A stretch of 64,000 nt of DNA from Pycnococcus provasolii (GCA_049487715.1 CP150586.1:310001-374000), one strand, 5' to 3'; positions 49,815-60,521 are shown, counted from the first letter of the stretch. The notes: generated by a model from the sequence alone, not told the origin. Numbers and translations are program-made.

Positions 49815-50820
49815 GGCAGGTAGGGAAAGGTATTATTCAAGGTAGATGTGACCAGTGGTTAAGGACTTAAGGCATCTTAACGGGAAACAAAAGAAAAGAC
49901 TTAAGACGCCCTTGGGAGGATTGGGATTCGTCACACGTTTTCAGTTTTCAGTTCTTCTTCTTCTCGTGAGGTCTCACTTTATGGGGGCAAGTGAGTGCCC
50001 TTCCTTTTTCCTCGCACTGTCGTCTCCCCTAAAGGCTTTAGCTAATAGATATAATTACAAGCAGTTGGCTGAGTGAGGCTCGCCCATAGTAGTTACCCCA
50101 TACATAGTACATACTTTACCATTAGGGCAGGCCAGCCAGCACTTGACTGCAGGAACCCTCTGGTAAAATATCGTACCGGTTAGTTCTTTGGGAGGTCAGG
50201 ATCTGCGAAGAAACGATGTGGAGTCAATGTTGGAGTCTGGACGATTTCTCCAGCGCCCCCTCCGCGAAGGAAGGGTCCTCCGGCCTCCGCGTCGCGTTTT
50301 GCTTTTGCGGCCCCTCCTTCTCCTTCTCCTTCTCCTCTTCGTTCGCTATCACGCTATCGAGCTTCCTTACAGCGTGATGCCGTGATCGCACCTCGTGATA
50401 GCGTGATATTTTTGTCCTTCACGCGGCCGGGGGGTCGTATTCTTGACCGCCTTTTAATCAACGTGATGCAACAACAGTGGATCCGCGAACGGCGAACGGG
50501 CAAGGTTGTGAATTCTTGCAAGGGTCTCTTGCAAAAGCTCGCGGAGTCGCAGCCGGTGTGCAAGGTGGTCATGTTTTACTGGCCGGATATAAATCCGTGA
50601 CGATTTGTTTTTCAAAAAACAAATATCTGCCCTTGCGTCTGGGAATGCGTCTCGCACCTTAAGTAAAACTCGACCGTGACTGTCACGCACTGTCAACGGC
50701 CGGTCCACGGAGGGATACAACCTTTACGCTCCGGCGAGATGCCTCCGGGCAACAGTACAGTAAGTCCTTCTTGTGGTTTAATATTTAACTAGGTTTACAA
50801 AAGGAAGGCCAAAATTTCTT
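49815..50820. other. 1-kb region between two minus-strand genes
   Basis: No convincing gene. Perfect 12-bp inverted repeat TATCACGCTATC (50347-50358) / GATAGCGTGATA (50397-50408), with a 38-nt loop. A 44-residue ORF at 50466-50600 is probably chance. Confidence 0.5.
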
Positions 50821-52723
50821 TTAATTCGAATCGACGACGGCAAGGCCGAGCGCTCTCGTGACGTTCTTGATTTTGTCCTTGTGCACCTTCTTGATGCGTG
50901 CCACCTCCTCGAGCATAGCCTTCAGCTCGCCCTCCACCTCCTGCACGCGCCTTGACGCCTCCTCCGCACGCTTCGATTCCACAGTTGCTCGACTTTCCGA
51001 CTTCTGCAGTCTTTCCTCCACAGCCTTCACAACCTCCTCCGCCTCGCGGAGCCTCGCGTCAGCCTGCGACAGGCGATCCGTCAGCTCCCTCTCTCTCGAA
51101 GCAACCTTCTCCATCTCCGCGCTGTGCGACGACGACAGCTCGTGGACGCCCTGCTCAATCTCCTCAAACTCGCCGAGCTTCTCGCGCAGCGCCTCCTCAG
51201 ACACCTCCTTCTCCGCTTGCGCCTGCTTCAGCTCTTGCCTAGCCTCTCGCAGGTCCGCCTCAAGGCGCTCCAGCGCCGTGTCCTGGCTTTCCACCTCAGC
51301 CTGCAGCATACGTAGGCGGTCGTCGCCCGCGCGCTCCACCTCCGCCGCCGCGCGCTTCGCGCTTGCCACCTCGCGGCGCAGCGAGTCGCGCTCGTTCGTT
51401 GCGCGAGCAAGCTCGTCCTTCGCCTCTCTCGCCCGTGCAAGCGCATCCTCCGCAGCCGCCTGACGAGCGCGCTCCTCCACCTCGCGCTCGCTTCGCTCCG
51501 CGGCGGTGCGCTCGCGCTCGGACGCCAACGCATCTTCCGCAGACTTGGCACGGCTGCGCTCAGCCGCGATCTCCTCCGCCGCGCGCCGAGCAGTCTCCTC
51601 CGCCGCCGCCGCAGCAGCGGACGACGCCTCAGCTCGGCGATCAGCCTCCTCGAGGGCGCGCGCCGCGCGGTCGAGCTCATCGCGCAGAGACTCCGCGGCG
51701 GAGAGAGCCTCGTCGCGCGCCTTGGCATCCGCCTGGTGCTTAGAGCTCGCGGAGAGGGCAGCGGCAGCTTCCGCCCTCTCCGCGCGCCGCGTAGCGTCCG
51801 CGCACTCGCGCGCCGACGACTGCAGCTTTTCGCGCTGCTTCTGCACGACGTCCGTGAGCTCCTTCAGGGCACCCTCCATTTCCCCCTGCCGACGCAGTCC
51901 CGCGTTGCAAACCTTCGCAAGGTGCGCCACCTTGCCGCGCGCATCCTCGAGCTGCACGCTCGTGAGCTTGCTCTCCGCGAGCACCTGCCTAGCCTCGGAC
52001 TCGGCGTGCGTGACTCGGCGCAGCGCCTCCGCCTGGCACGCCTCGAGCGCCTCGGCGTGCTTCGCATCTTTTGACGAAGCCTCTTCACCTGCGAGAGCTT
52101 TCAGGGTGGCGATCTCGTCGTCGCGTTCCTTGAGCAGAGCCTTCAGCGAAACCGTCTCCTCCTGCAGCATCCGCCCAGCCGACTCGTACTCCGCAAGCTT
52201 CGCCTGAGCCGCCGCGACGATGCCTTGGGCCTGCGACTGGTAGCCGCGATGCAGCTCCTCCACCGCGCGGGCAGCCGTGGCGCGCGTTCCGGCGAGCTCC
52301 TCCGCGCCTGAGGCGAGCGTCGCACGCAGGCGCTCGCTCTCCTGCGCCGCGGACGAGAGGGCTGTTTGCAGACGAGTGATTTCCTGGGATTGCTGCTGAC
52401 TTTGTTTTTTCCTCTTCTCTGTTTCCGCTGCAAGCGCGGTGATGCGGGAGTGCAGCGGGGCAATCTCCTCGCGGAGCGCTTCTGCTTCCTTGTGTGCTTC
52501 CGCCTCCGCGGAGGCGGCGGCGGAGGCGGCGGATGCCGCCTGCGAAGCCTGCTCAGCAGCCGCCTTGGTGCGCGCCTTCATCGCAAGAAGCTGCTCAGAT
52601 AGCTTGGCAGCTGCATTGGAAGCCGTCTGTAGGGAAGCGCGGGTTTGGCCGTGGTCCGATTGCTGCTGTTGGAGATTTTGTTTTAGAGTAGCGATTTCAG
52701 AATTTAGAAGGTTTAGTTCTTTC

Positions 52724-52754
<31 letters not shown>

Positions 52755-53868
52755 CTTGCTGTAGCTGCTGTTGTTTCTGAAGATGTTGCGTATAATCGGT
52801 GGCTTGCACCGCGGCATCGTGCGTTGTAGTTGGTGGTGGTGGTGGTGGTGGCTGTGTTGTTGGTGGTTGTGCTGGATGAGATGAGGGGCGTGGTCGACGA
52901 GACACTCTGAGGACTTCGTGCGCGCCGGACGCCGTGGACGCAACCGCCGCCCTGAGTGCCTCGTACGGAATTCCAATGGCAGGAACGTTTGGGGGAGTTG
53001 ATGGAGATTGTGGAGGTTGTGGAGGTTGTTGTTGTTGATGATGAGGTTGTGGTTGTGGTTGTGGTTGAGGTTGTTGTGGTGGTTGAGGTTGTTGTTGTGG
53101 TGGTTGTGGTGGTGGTGGTGGTGGTGGTTGTGGAGCTGCTGCTGCTGTTGTTGTTGTCGGTGCACCTCGCCGAAACCCGCTCAGCACGCTGTCTATCCGC
53201 GAAGTTGTTGGCTTCTCTGGCGGCGCTGCTGCTGCTGCTGCTGCTGCCGTTGTCGTCGTCGTAACCTCGACGGCGGCACCGTCGAGAGCCTCGAGCTTGG
53301 GCAACGAGGCGAGCACAGTCTGACGATACCTAGGATGCGCGCACGCGGGGTTCGCGTACTCTCCCGAGGCTCGACTCAAAGAGAGCACGCGCAGCGTCGT
53401 GCAAGGTGCAAGCAACGCGACATCTTCCACAGCGTCGACGCGATTACCCTCCAGGCTTAGGTGCTGAAGGCAGTACGGCGGGCCCGAGCACGCCGCGAGC
53501 CCTCGCACCGTCGTGATTGCGTTGAAGTCGGCAATCAAGGTTTCAAGAGCGTACAGTCCCGCGAGACCGTCGAGAGTGGTGAGGGCGTTGCAGCTCACGT
53601 CCAGGCGGCGCAGGCTGCCGAGCTCGTGCAGGTGCGACAGAGCTTGCACGCGGTTCGAGCTGACGTCCAGAGATGTGAGGCGGTAGAGGCTGACACCCGC
53701 GAGGCCGTCAAGGTTGGTGAGCGCGTTGCCGTGCAGGCAGAGCACGCGTAGCTGCGTGAAGTCGCGCAGCCTTGCAATTTGCTTGACTGATGTTAAGGAG
53801 AGTGCCGCGCCGGACAGCTCGGTGACGAGGTTGGGGAGGGGGGAATTGGTGGGGTGGAGTTCCACCAT
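50821..53868 (-). CDS. LRRCC1-like leucine-rich repeat and coiled-coil protein
   Basis: The ATG at 53868-53866 gives 1015 residues. Residues about 15-210 are SDS22-type leucine-rich repeats (LRVLCLHGNALTNLDGLAG, LTSLDVSSNRVQALSHL, LRRLDVSCNALTTLDGLAG) ending in an LRR-cap-like ANPACAHPRYRQTVLASLP. A Pro/Gln/His-rich linker follows, then about 600 residues of coiled coil. This order resembles LRRCC1, a centriole and cilium-base protein. The linker and a Gln run come from simple DNA repeats. TGTAAA on this strand lies about 25 nt after the stop. Confidence 0.7.
52715..53165 (-). repeat. Simple-sequence repeats coding for Gln/His/Pro tracts
   Basis: (GTT)n at 52728-52755 encodes poly-Gln. GGTTGTGGTTGT-type repeats at 53020-53150 encode a Gln/Pro/His-rich linker. 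TGGTGG repeats at 52830-52860 encode Pro. Confidence 0.85.
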
Positions 53869-54338
53869 AGTCACACCGTGAGATAGTTGTTGTTGTTGTT
53901 GCTGTTGTTGTGTGGTTGTGGTGCATGGCTGTTGTCATCGCCCGCAGCCATGACGAGGAGTGCGAGTGAGTGCTTAAGCCTCTTTCTTTTGAAAAGAAAA
54001 CGCAAAGCAAAGACGCTTGCTTGGGAGGAGGGTTCCAGGGATGGTTTCAAAATCAGGCCTGCAAGGTTTCGTCTGGCCGGTCTGGGGGAGGGGAGGGAGG
54101 TCTGGGGAGAGCGCGAAATCCGATCCGGAGGAGCTTTTCTTACCTTCATGGCTGCATGACTTCATGGCATGTCGACCCATTGGGTGGGTTAGCTTGGTCG
54201 GGGACACGCTGAAACCTCGTTCGGCATAACCAGAGATTAGGTCGCACGAATCAAAGAAACTCGAATGCTTGGAGCTTCGAACGCATCCCCAAACCCCCAG
54301 TCCTCCTCCGGCGGAAGTTCCGATCGCCACTCCGCCCC
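53869..54338. other. Divergent intergenic region, LRRCC1-like / ER protein
   Basis: A GTT-rich patch at 53885-53912; otherwise nothing recognisable. No telomere-like motif. Confidence 0.4.
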
Positions 54339-55460
54339 ATGCTGCTGCTGCTCCACGCCGTCGCGGCTGTCGTGGCTGCCGCCAGCCAGCCGGCTCGCGC
54401 GACGCCGCTCAGGTTTGCAGGAGGGAAGGACGTCTTTGGGAGAGAGCCCATATGCAGAGCGTGCCACGACTTTATTCGCAACGCGGAACCCACGCTTCTG
54501 AAGAAGCTCGGAGAAATCGCAGAGACGCAGGCGAAGCTCTCGAGCAGTTCGGCGCACTATAGGACAGAGTTTGGGAAGTATGAAGGTCTTATCCAAGACT
54601 ATGTTTACGACGGCGCTTGCCTGCATAACACTGTGTTCCACGACCGCGATACGCACAAGGCTTGCGAGAAGTTTGTCGAGGAACACGAAGACCACATCAT
54701 CGCCACCGTCTACCGATACACGCAGCAAGCGAAGGGTGCCGCCTTCCACTGGAACGAGCAGCTGTGCTCGTCTGTGTGTCCGAAGCACCTTGCGTCGCGG
54801 CAGCTGTCAGATTTTGAAAATGACGGGTCCGCAGAGGAGGAGGAGAGGTATCGATCGGAACCGCCGCCGCGCAAGCCGATATTTGAGGGGAGCGTGCAGC
54901 GCGCGGTGGCTCAGAACTTCGAGACGATCGTGGCTTCGTTCGAGGGTGACGTGATTGCATACCTGTCGTACCCAGACTCGCACAGAGACTTTCACGAGGC
55001 GGCTATGCCCACGTTTGACGACGCGGCTAATATCTTCGCGTCCAACGCGACCGTGCCTATCCGCTTCGTGCGCATCGACCTGGATATGAACGACCTTCCC
55101 CCTCCCCACGGAACGTCGGACCGCTTGCCGAAGCTCGTGCTGTACGCGAGAAACCGTCGCACGTTTCCGGTGTACATGACGAACGTCCCTGACGGCAAGG
55201 TGACGCTGTACGACTTTTGCCTGATGATTTTGCACGGCGACACGCAGATGGCGACGAGAGAGTTTGTCGTCACGTTGATGAAGGAGGTGGAGAGCGGCGA
55301 AGTCGAGTACGACGTCATGTACAAGAACAGGGATATGTATGATGAATCGAGAGTGCCGAGCAAGTATGCTATAAAGAAGAAGAAGAAGAAGAGTAGTGTG
55401 GAGGAGGAGAGTGAGGAGGAGGAGGAGATGCTAAGTCCGAAGCTGAAGTACGACTTGTAA
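54339..55460 (+). CDS. ER-lumen thioredoxin-like protein with KYDL tail
   Basis: The ATG at 54339 gives 373 residues. A signal peptide (LLLLHAVAAVVAAASQPARA) is followed by a Cys-rich helical region (ICRACHDFIRNAEPTLLKKL, YVYDGACLHNTVF, HKACEKFVEEHEDHI, LCSSVCPKHLAS) with saposin-like spacing, and a thioredoxin-like domain (DVIAYLSYPDSHRDF ... VPIRFVRIDLDMNDLPPP ... RLPKLVLYARNRRTFP) without a CxxC. The acidic/lysine-rich tail ends KYDL, close to K/HDEL, suggesting ER retention. A chaperone or disulfide-handling role is likely but not proven. Confidence 0.65.
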   Translation: MLLLLHAVAAVVAAASQPARATPLRFAGGKDVFGREPICRACHDFIRNAEPTLLKKLGEIAETQAKLSSSSAHYRTEFGKYEGLIQDYVYDGACLHNTVFHDRDTHKACEKFVEEHEDHIIATVYRYTQQAKGAAFHWNEQLCSSVCPKHLASRQLSDFENDGSAEEEERYRSEPPPRKPIFEGSVQRAVAQNFETIVASFEGDVIAYLSYPDSHRDFHEAAMPTFDDAANIFASNATVPIRFVRIDLDMNDLPPPHGTSDRLPKLVLYARNRRTFPVYMTNVPDGKVTLYDFCLMILHGDTQMATREFVVTLMKEVESGEVEYDVMYKNRDMYDESRVPSKYAIKKKKKKSSVEEESEEEEEMLSPKLKYDL

Positions 55461-55466
55461 ATGAAA

Positions 55467-55994
55467 CTAATATAGAGAATTTTTTTTATAAAATATACAA
55501 TTCAATTCAGTGATGTGCTTCACTTCTTCCATCCCAGAGGCTTCGAAAGCCTTTGCTCCAATGTGAGTGGCGGAGGAGGCTGGTGGAGTAGACTCTTCTT
55601 TTTTCTGTTTTTTTGCCACAGAAGAGGAGGATGGCGAATTCTTTCGCTTTGGCTTTTGCACTACAGGCTTCGTTTTGTCTCCAAAGTCCGAACCGCGCTT
55701 GTCCTTAAACGTTTCGAAGCGGTGCTTCCCAGGCTGCCAGTTGGACGGGTACTTGATGTTGTACTTCTCCTCAGGCCACGACTGCCGCGGAGCGAAGGTC
55801 GGGTTGCGCGATGACGGCAGTGAGGTCAACGTGCTCGGCCCAGTCGCGTTTGTCGTTGCCCACGTCTTTGGGTTGGACAAGTTCACGCAGCATGAGGATG
55901 ATTTGTTGTTGTTTTGTTGCTGTTGTTCGTCATCACTGGTGGTGATGGCACCACCACTCGGAGGAGGTGATGTCGCCCACACGATCTTTCCCAT
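55467..55994 (-). CDS. Small basic low-complexity protein, unknown
   Basis: The ATG at 55994-55992 gives 175 residues; its end lies only 6 bp from the convergent ER-protein gene. Most of it is Ser/Asn/Lys-rich and probably disordered (EQQQQNNNKSSS, KRKNSPSSSSVAKKQKKEE, a nuclear-signal-like stretch). A central block, FAPRQSWPEEKYNIKYPSNW then QPGKHRFETFKDKRGSDFGD, looks conserved and may be a short interaction motif. No family is recognised. Confidence 0.5.
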   Translation of the reverse strand: MGKIVWATSPPPSGGAITTSDDEQQQQNNNKSSSCCVNLSNPKTWATTNATGPSTLTSLPSSRNPTFAPRQSWPEEKYNIKYPSNWQPGKHRFETFKDKRGSDFGDKTKPVVQKPKRKNSPSSSSVAKKQKKEESTPPASSATHIGAKAFEASGMEEVKHITELNCIFYKKNSLY

Positions 55995-56223
55995 CTTCTT
56001 TCTTCTCAGTTCTCGCGAGCCGTAAGTGGTTCTTAAGGCGAGTGGTGGATCTCGTGCTTGCTTGTGAGTCTTCGCGGCAGCGTCAAGTCGTCAACCAACT
56101 TAGTTTATGAATGTACAAGGGTCTCAAGGAAGAAGTGTCGTATGGAGTTGCGCTCTGTCTCGGATAATATTCCATGGCATATGTGGTATATGTACAGTAA
56201 CACCGCGCCTCTAACCCCTAATC

Positions 56224-56411
56224 GGCGATATCGTCTAATGGTCAGGACGGCAGACGTATGGATTTACTTCACCTAAACCACCGACTGTTCGATTCAACTT
56301 CACCCTAACACTCCCCATCCCTGAATTTCAGTCTGATTTGCCCTGGCCTATCAATCATTGAATGATGATACAAGAAATCTGTAGATCTGGGTTCGATCCC
56401 CAGTATTGCCT
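56224..56411 (+). tRNA. tRNA-like gene with about 110-nt insert
   Basis: Acceptor halves GGCGATA (56224-56230) and TATTGCC (56404-56410) pair fully. The D arm (GTCTAATGGTCAGGAC), stem GCAGA/TCTGT, T arm CTGGGTTCGATCCCCAG and a perfect B box GGTTCGATCCC are present. About 110 nt separate the two halves within the anticodon loop. No loop with U33 and a clear anticodon could be built, so it may be an unusual intron-bearing tRNA, a pseudogene or a tRNA-derived repeat. Confidence 0.5.
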
Positions 56412-56417
56412 GTTTAA

Positions 56418-56427
56418 TTTTTTTTTT
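56418..56427 (+). terminator. Pol III oligo-T terminator
   Basis: Ten T immediately after the tRNA-like 3' end. Confidence 0.65.
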
Positions 56428-56999
56428 GCTCTGAGCTTAAGGTCAATGCTAAGTACGCCACGGAAGACGGGGCAGTTGGCACGGACGGCAAAAAAATGCC
56501 TTTAGGAACACCCAAAAACAAACGCACCTGTTATGTACATATATACATATTGTTGTATTTTATAGTATTTTTATTACTTAGTATGCGAGACGACACCTCA
56601 CACCCGGGAAACTTGCAGTATCCATCACGAACTTCATCATCTTTTTTATGTATCGCGCAGTGGCGGGCCACCCCGGTGCCGCTGCCGACGACGCCGCAGA
56701 CGGGCAGACACGCTCACTCTGCGTCTCTGCGAAGCTTGGATATTTCGGATCGCCGCAGTGCCTTTTCGCATTTCCTTTGCAAAAACGTCGAGCCTTGAAA
56801 ACCGATGACGGTTAGCCACCCACCGGCACACCGCACTCGACAAATAAATTACTAAATATATGCATAGTCAGGTAACATTTTATGTAACATGGGTGGAAAA
56901 TGGTCGGGTGGTGAGCGGGATCCCAAAAGTCCCCGACCCGCCCCTTGTTTTGGGCACGGACCCGTTTCTGCATCATTCTTCGCATCATTCCACGGCGAC

Positions 57000-57360
57000 A
57001 CGAACGGCTGCTCCGTACATCCTCAAGGCGCTCAATGCCCCGCGAGTTTGGCCAGTTTGGGCGGCTGATGGTCGGCATCGATGCGAACGCGCACTGCAAG
57101 GGAGAGCCGGGCAAGAAACTAGGCATCAACACGCTGTTGGCACGCACGTGCTCTCCTCTACTCACGTCGTGCTGGAAGCTTCAGACGTGGGAGCTCGTCA
57201 AGCACAACTTTGACTCGAGCAAGCTCGAGATGGACGACGTGGTGACGACGTACAACGCGCGCACATTCCTTCAGACGCAAAGAGCGTTTCGGAGCTGCAG
57301 ACGTCGAAGCTGACGGATCGCAACCCGAAGGACTTGATCATCTACCCTGACAGCCAAGGA
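57000..57360 (+). pseudogene. Unrecognised gene fragment
   Basis: In one frame REFGQFGRLMVGIDANAHCKGE ... WKLQTWELVKHNFDSSKLEMDDVVTTYNART looks protein-like. From about 57270 another frame continues better (SDAKSVSELQTSKLTDRNPK, then DLIIYPDSQGRARDG). This suggests a frameshifted remnant. The family is not recognised. Confidence 0.4.
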
Positions 57361-57370
57361 CGAGCTCGAG

Positions 57371-57745
57371 ATGGACGCATGGCCAGCTGACAGCAGCGTG
57401 CGCTTCCGACGCTATTGGATGCGATACCGCATGGACCTTCCTGCGGTGCTGCGGGGCGTAAACCTTGACATTCCCGCGGGAAGCAGACTGGCGGTGGTCG
57501 GACGAACGGGATCTGGCAAGAGCTCTCTTGCCGCCGCGCTCATTCGTAACCCTGGACCCGGGTGTACCGCGTGTAGCCTGCTCGTCGGAGGTCGCGACGT
57601 GACGACCGTTCCCCTAGCGAGGCTGCGACGACACATCGCACTTCTTCCGCAGGAGCCGTGGGTGCTCCGAGGGAGCGTGCGAGAGAATCTCGGGGGCGAC
57701 GCATGCCGACGCATGGACTTTGCTGCGCTCGCTCGGCCTTGCTGA
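57371..57745 (+). pseudogene. Decayed ABCC-type transporter nucleotide-binding domain
   Basis: In frame from ATG 57371: VRFRRYWMRYRMDLPAVLRGVNLDIPAGSRLAVVGRTGSGKSSLAAAL, with a perfect Walker A, then LRRHIALLPQEPWVLRGSVRENL (Q-loop). This matches the second nucleotide-binding domain of MRP/ABCC transporters. The frame breaks at about 57740, and the continuation in another frame (LADAVRNLPVEI...) lacks a good signature motif and Walker B. No membrane domain is present. It is a truncated, inactive copy. Confidence 0.8.
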
Positions 57746-57840
57746 CGCGGTGCGTAACCTACCAGTGGAAATTGCCGGCAGCTGCGATGGACTAGACGGG
57801 AAGCTGAGCACAGCCGCGTGGTCGCGTGGTCACACCACGT

Positions 57841-58146
57841 TTGCCAGAGCCGTCCGTCAGCACTCCCACTGAGGAGGATGACGGCTTCGGCGTCGAACAC
57901 CATCGACGATTGACGTCCGTCAGCACTATACTGAGGAGGATGACTGATTCGGCGACTTCGACTAGTCGCCGCAGCATCATCAAAGGTTTATGCCGCACGT
58001 TTGGCAGAGCCGTCCGTCAGAACTCCCACTGAGGAGGATGACGGCTTCGGCGACTTCGTACCACCATCAAAGGTTGATACCGCACGTTTGGCAGAGCCGT
58101 CCGTCAGCACTCCCCCTGAGGAGGATGGCGGCTTCGGCGACTTCGA
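57841..58146 (+). repeat. Four tandem repeats coding FGDF-type motifs
   Basis: Units at 57841, 57911 (degenerate), 57999 and 58081, sharing CCGTCCGTCAG and GAGGAGGATG. In the best frame they give PSVSTPTEEDDGFGDF, a motif like the FG[DE]F signals that bind AP-1 gamma-ear/GGA domains. Confidence 0.8.
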
Positions 58147-58447
58147 CGCCGCACCGCCTTCGTCAGTTGTCGCGACTCAACCATCAAGTGCTTCCGCGGC
58201 CCCACCATCAACAGCTACCGCCGCACCACCGTCAGATGCACTCGCGCAAACGTTAAGATCCGCGCTCGCTCCTCGTGGGGTGGAACCTGCTGAGAGTGTA
58301 CAAACTATTTATGATGTTGAAGGTCGATTGGTGTCTGCCGCGGACCTCCTCGTTTCAAATTATGCGCGTACGCCCGACGAACGCGCCGCGCGTCTTGTTG
58401 CTGTGAGCACACTTGTGGCGCAGAAGTCCGACAAGACTTGCTTGTAA
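58001..58447 (+). pseudogene. 3' remnant of an FGDF-repeat protein
   Basis: This 148-residue open frame begins with a TTG, has no ATG, and starts inside the tandem repeats. It contains two DGFGDF-like repeats, an Ala/Pro/Ser linker and a helical end (VQTIYDVEGRLVSAADLLVSN ... ERAARLVAVSTLVAQ). The FGDF motifs fit adaptor-ear ligands such as aftiphilin. The upstream part is lost or in another frame. Confidence 0.5.
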
Positions 58448-58605
58448 AATACTACCACTGTACCCTACTCACCAGCCTCACTTGGGATTGGCGGAGATGT
58501 TTCACATTCTGTAACAATCTGTATCTGTATCCTAACTGACAAGCCGATACAATAGGATGGTGTGACTCTTTTAAAGTGCCACAGGGATAGTTAAACAACT
58601 TTTGC

Positions 58606-59583
58606 TTACACGTCGACGTTTAGTCCGAATGGTCCAAGGACGCCGGCGGGAGGCGCCTGGTCGTTGCCGTTGAGTCCCCAGCACGCGACATTTCCGTCGC
58701 GTCGAAGCGCGAGCGAGTGATGGTCACCCGCAGCGATTGCGACGAAGTCGCCGTCGACGCCACCGGGAGGCGCTTGGTCGTCGTCGTTGCGTCCCCAGCA
58801 CGCGATCCTTCCATCGCGCCGGAGAGCTAGCGAGTGATGGAAACCCGCAGCGATTGCGACGAAGTCGCCGTCGATGCCGTCGGGAGGCGCCTGGCCGTCG
58901 TCGTTCCAGCCCCAGCACGCAATACTGCCGTCGCGTCGGATCGCCAACGAGTGAAAGTCACCCGCGGCGATGGCGACGAAGTCGCCTTGTATGCCGTCGG
59001 GAGGCGCCTGACCGTTGGTGTTGCTTCCCCAGCACGCGATCCTGCCGTCGCGTCGGATCGCCAGCGAGTGTTGGTAAGCCGTAGCGATTGCGACGAAGTC
59101 GCCGTCGACGCCACCGGGAGGCGCCTGGCCGAAACTGTTGTCTCCCCAACACGCGATGCCACCGTCGCGTCGAAGCGCGAGCGAGTGATTAGTACCTGCG
59201 GCGACCATGACAAAGTCGCCGTGGAAGCCGTGGCGAGGTGCCTGGCCGGCGCCTTTCTCTCCCCAGCACGCGATGCCGCCGTCGCGTCGAACCGCGAGCG
59301 AGTGAAGGAAACCCGCGGCGAGTGCGACGAATTCGCCGTCGACGCCGTCGGGAGGCGCCTGGCCTTCGCCGTTGTCGCCCCAGCATGCGATGCCACCGTC
59401 ACCTCGAAGCGCAATCGAGTGTTGGAGACCCCCAGCAATGACGCTTGACGAAAATCGCGCAATGCGAGTACGCTCCTGCTCCTTCGCAATGCGTCGTTCG
59501 CGCTGCCACGGTATGAATGCGAGTCGGAGCGCTTCGTACGCCAACTCTCCCTGGAGCACAGGGTCCACAGAGTGCGCAGACAT
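58606..59583 (-). CDS. RCC1-like protein of seven 39-residue repeats
   Basis: The ATG at 59583-59581 gives 325 residues. After a short helical start (LQGELAYEALRLAFIPWQRERR) come seven repeats of HSLAxRRDGxIACWGxNxxGQAPPxGxxGDFVAIAAG, seven copies being enough to close a beta-propeller. The same core pattern is common in RCC1-superfamily proteins of bacteria, algae and large viruses, with no fixed function. There are no gaps between repeats, and DNA identity between repeats is high, so recent expansion is likely. It is the only intact ORF in the cassette. Confidence 0.7.
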   Translation of the reverse strand: MSAHSVDPVLQGELAYEALRLAFIPWQRERRIAKEQERTRIARFSSSVIAGGLQHSIALRGDGGIACWGDNGEGQAPPDGVDGEFVALAAGFLHSLAVRRDGGIACWGEKGAGQAPRHGFHGDFVMVAAGTNHSLALRRDGGIACWGDNSFGQAPPGGVDGDFVAIATAYQHSLAIRRDGRIACWGSNTNGQAPPDGIQGDFVAIAAGDFHSLAIRRDGSIACWGWNDDGQAPPDGIDGDFVAIAAGFHHSLALRRDGRIACWGRNDDDQAPPGGVDGDFVAIAAGDHHSLALRRDGNVACWGLNGNDQAPPAGVLGPFGLNVDV

Positions 59584-60317
59584 GGCAAAAGTGGACGTCC
59601 AAACCGACGTCACGTCAAGAGGGAAGAAGAAGAAGAAGAAGAGACTTCTGAGGCATTTGGGTAAACCTGGATAGTTACAGAAATCCGGGGATTGAGAAAA
59701 CGAAAAGAAAAGAGGGGAGGAGAGGAGCCTAAGTACTATGATCTCTCCTCCCGTGAGCAGGCGCGCGCATGCGTGGCACGACGCGCATATTCGAATCTGC
59801 GGTGAGCACGTAGGTAGAGGTCGCGGGGATCGGAGTGGTCATGTTACATAAAATGTTACCTGACTATGCATATATTTAGTAATTTATTTGTCGAGTGCGG
59901 TGTGCCGGTGGGTGGCTAACCGTCATCGGTTTTCAAGGCTCGACGTTTTTGCAAAGGAAATGCGAAAAGGCACTGCGGCGATCCGAAATATCCAAGCTTC
60001 GCAGAGACGCAGAGTGAGCGTGTCTGCCCGTCTGCGGCGTCGTCGGCAGCGGCACCGGGGATCCCGGCGGGCCACGACGGCACTGCGCGATACATAAAAA
60101 AGATGATGAAGTTCGTGATGGATACTGCAAGTTTCCCGGGTGTGAGGTGTCGTCTCGCATACTAAGTAATAAAAATACTATAAAATACAACAATATACGT
60201 ATATATGTACATAACAGGTGCGTTTGTTTTTGGGTGTTCCTAAAGGCATTTTTTTGCCGTCCGTGCCAACTGCCCCGTCTTCCGTGGCGTACTTAGCATT
60301 GACCTTAAGCTCAGAGC

Positions 60318-60327
60318 AAAAAAAAAA
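60318..60327 (-). terminator. Pol III oligo-T terminator, right arm
   Basis: Ten A on the plus strand, just past the tRNA-like 3' end on the minus strand. Confidence 0.65.
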
Positions 60328-60333
60328 TTAAAC

Positions 60334-60521
60334 AGGCAATACTGGGGATCGAACCCAGATCTACAGATTTCTTGTATCATCATTCAATGATTGATAGGCC
60401 AGGGCAAATCAGACTGAAATTCAGGGATGGGGAGTGTTAGGGTGAAGTTGAATCGAACAGTCGGTGGTTTAGGTGAAGTAAATCCATACCTCTGCCGTCC
60501 TGACCATTAGACGATATCGCC
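60334..60521 (-). tRNA. tRNA-like gene with insert, right-arm copy
   Basis: Same layout as the left-arm copy, with GCAGAGG instead of GCAGACG at the loop. Acceptor pairing and the B box are kept, so the two copies are still equally good or equally degenerate. Confidence 0.5.

Larger units (their letters stand above)
56194..56891 (+). repeat. Inverted repeat, left arm (698 bp)
   Basis: From ACAGTAACACCGCGCCTC to AACATTTTATGTAACATG. Matches the reverse complement of 59840-60551 with few differences; the right arm has about 14 extra bases near 60050. Confidence 0.9.

Noticed and set aside
50466-50600. 44-residue ORF ending FYWPDINP
   Set aside because: No family, no clear promoter, and a length within chance.
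56646-56843. 65-residue Arg-rich ORF in both inverted-repeat arms
   Set aside because: It starts with TTG, has no ATG and no protein-like features; conservation follows from the repeat.
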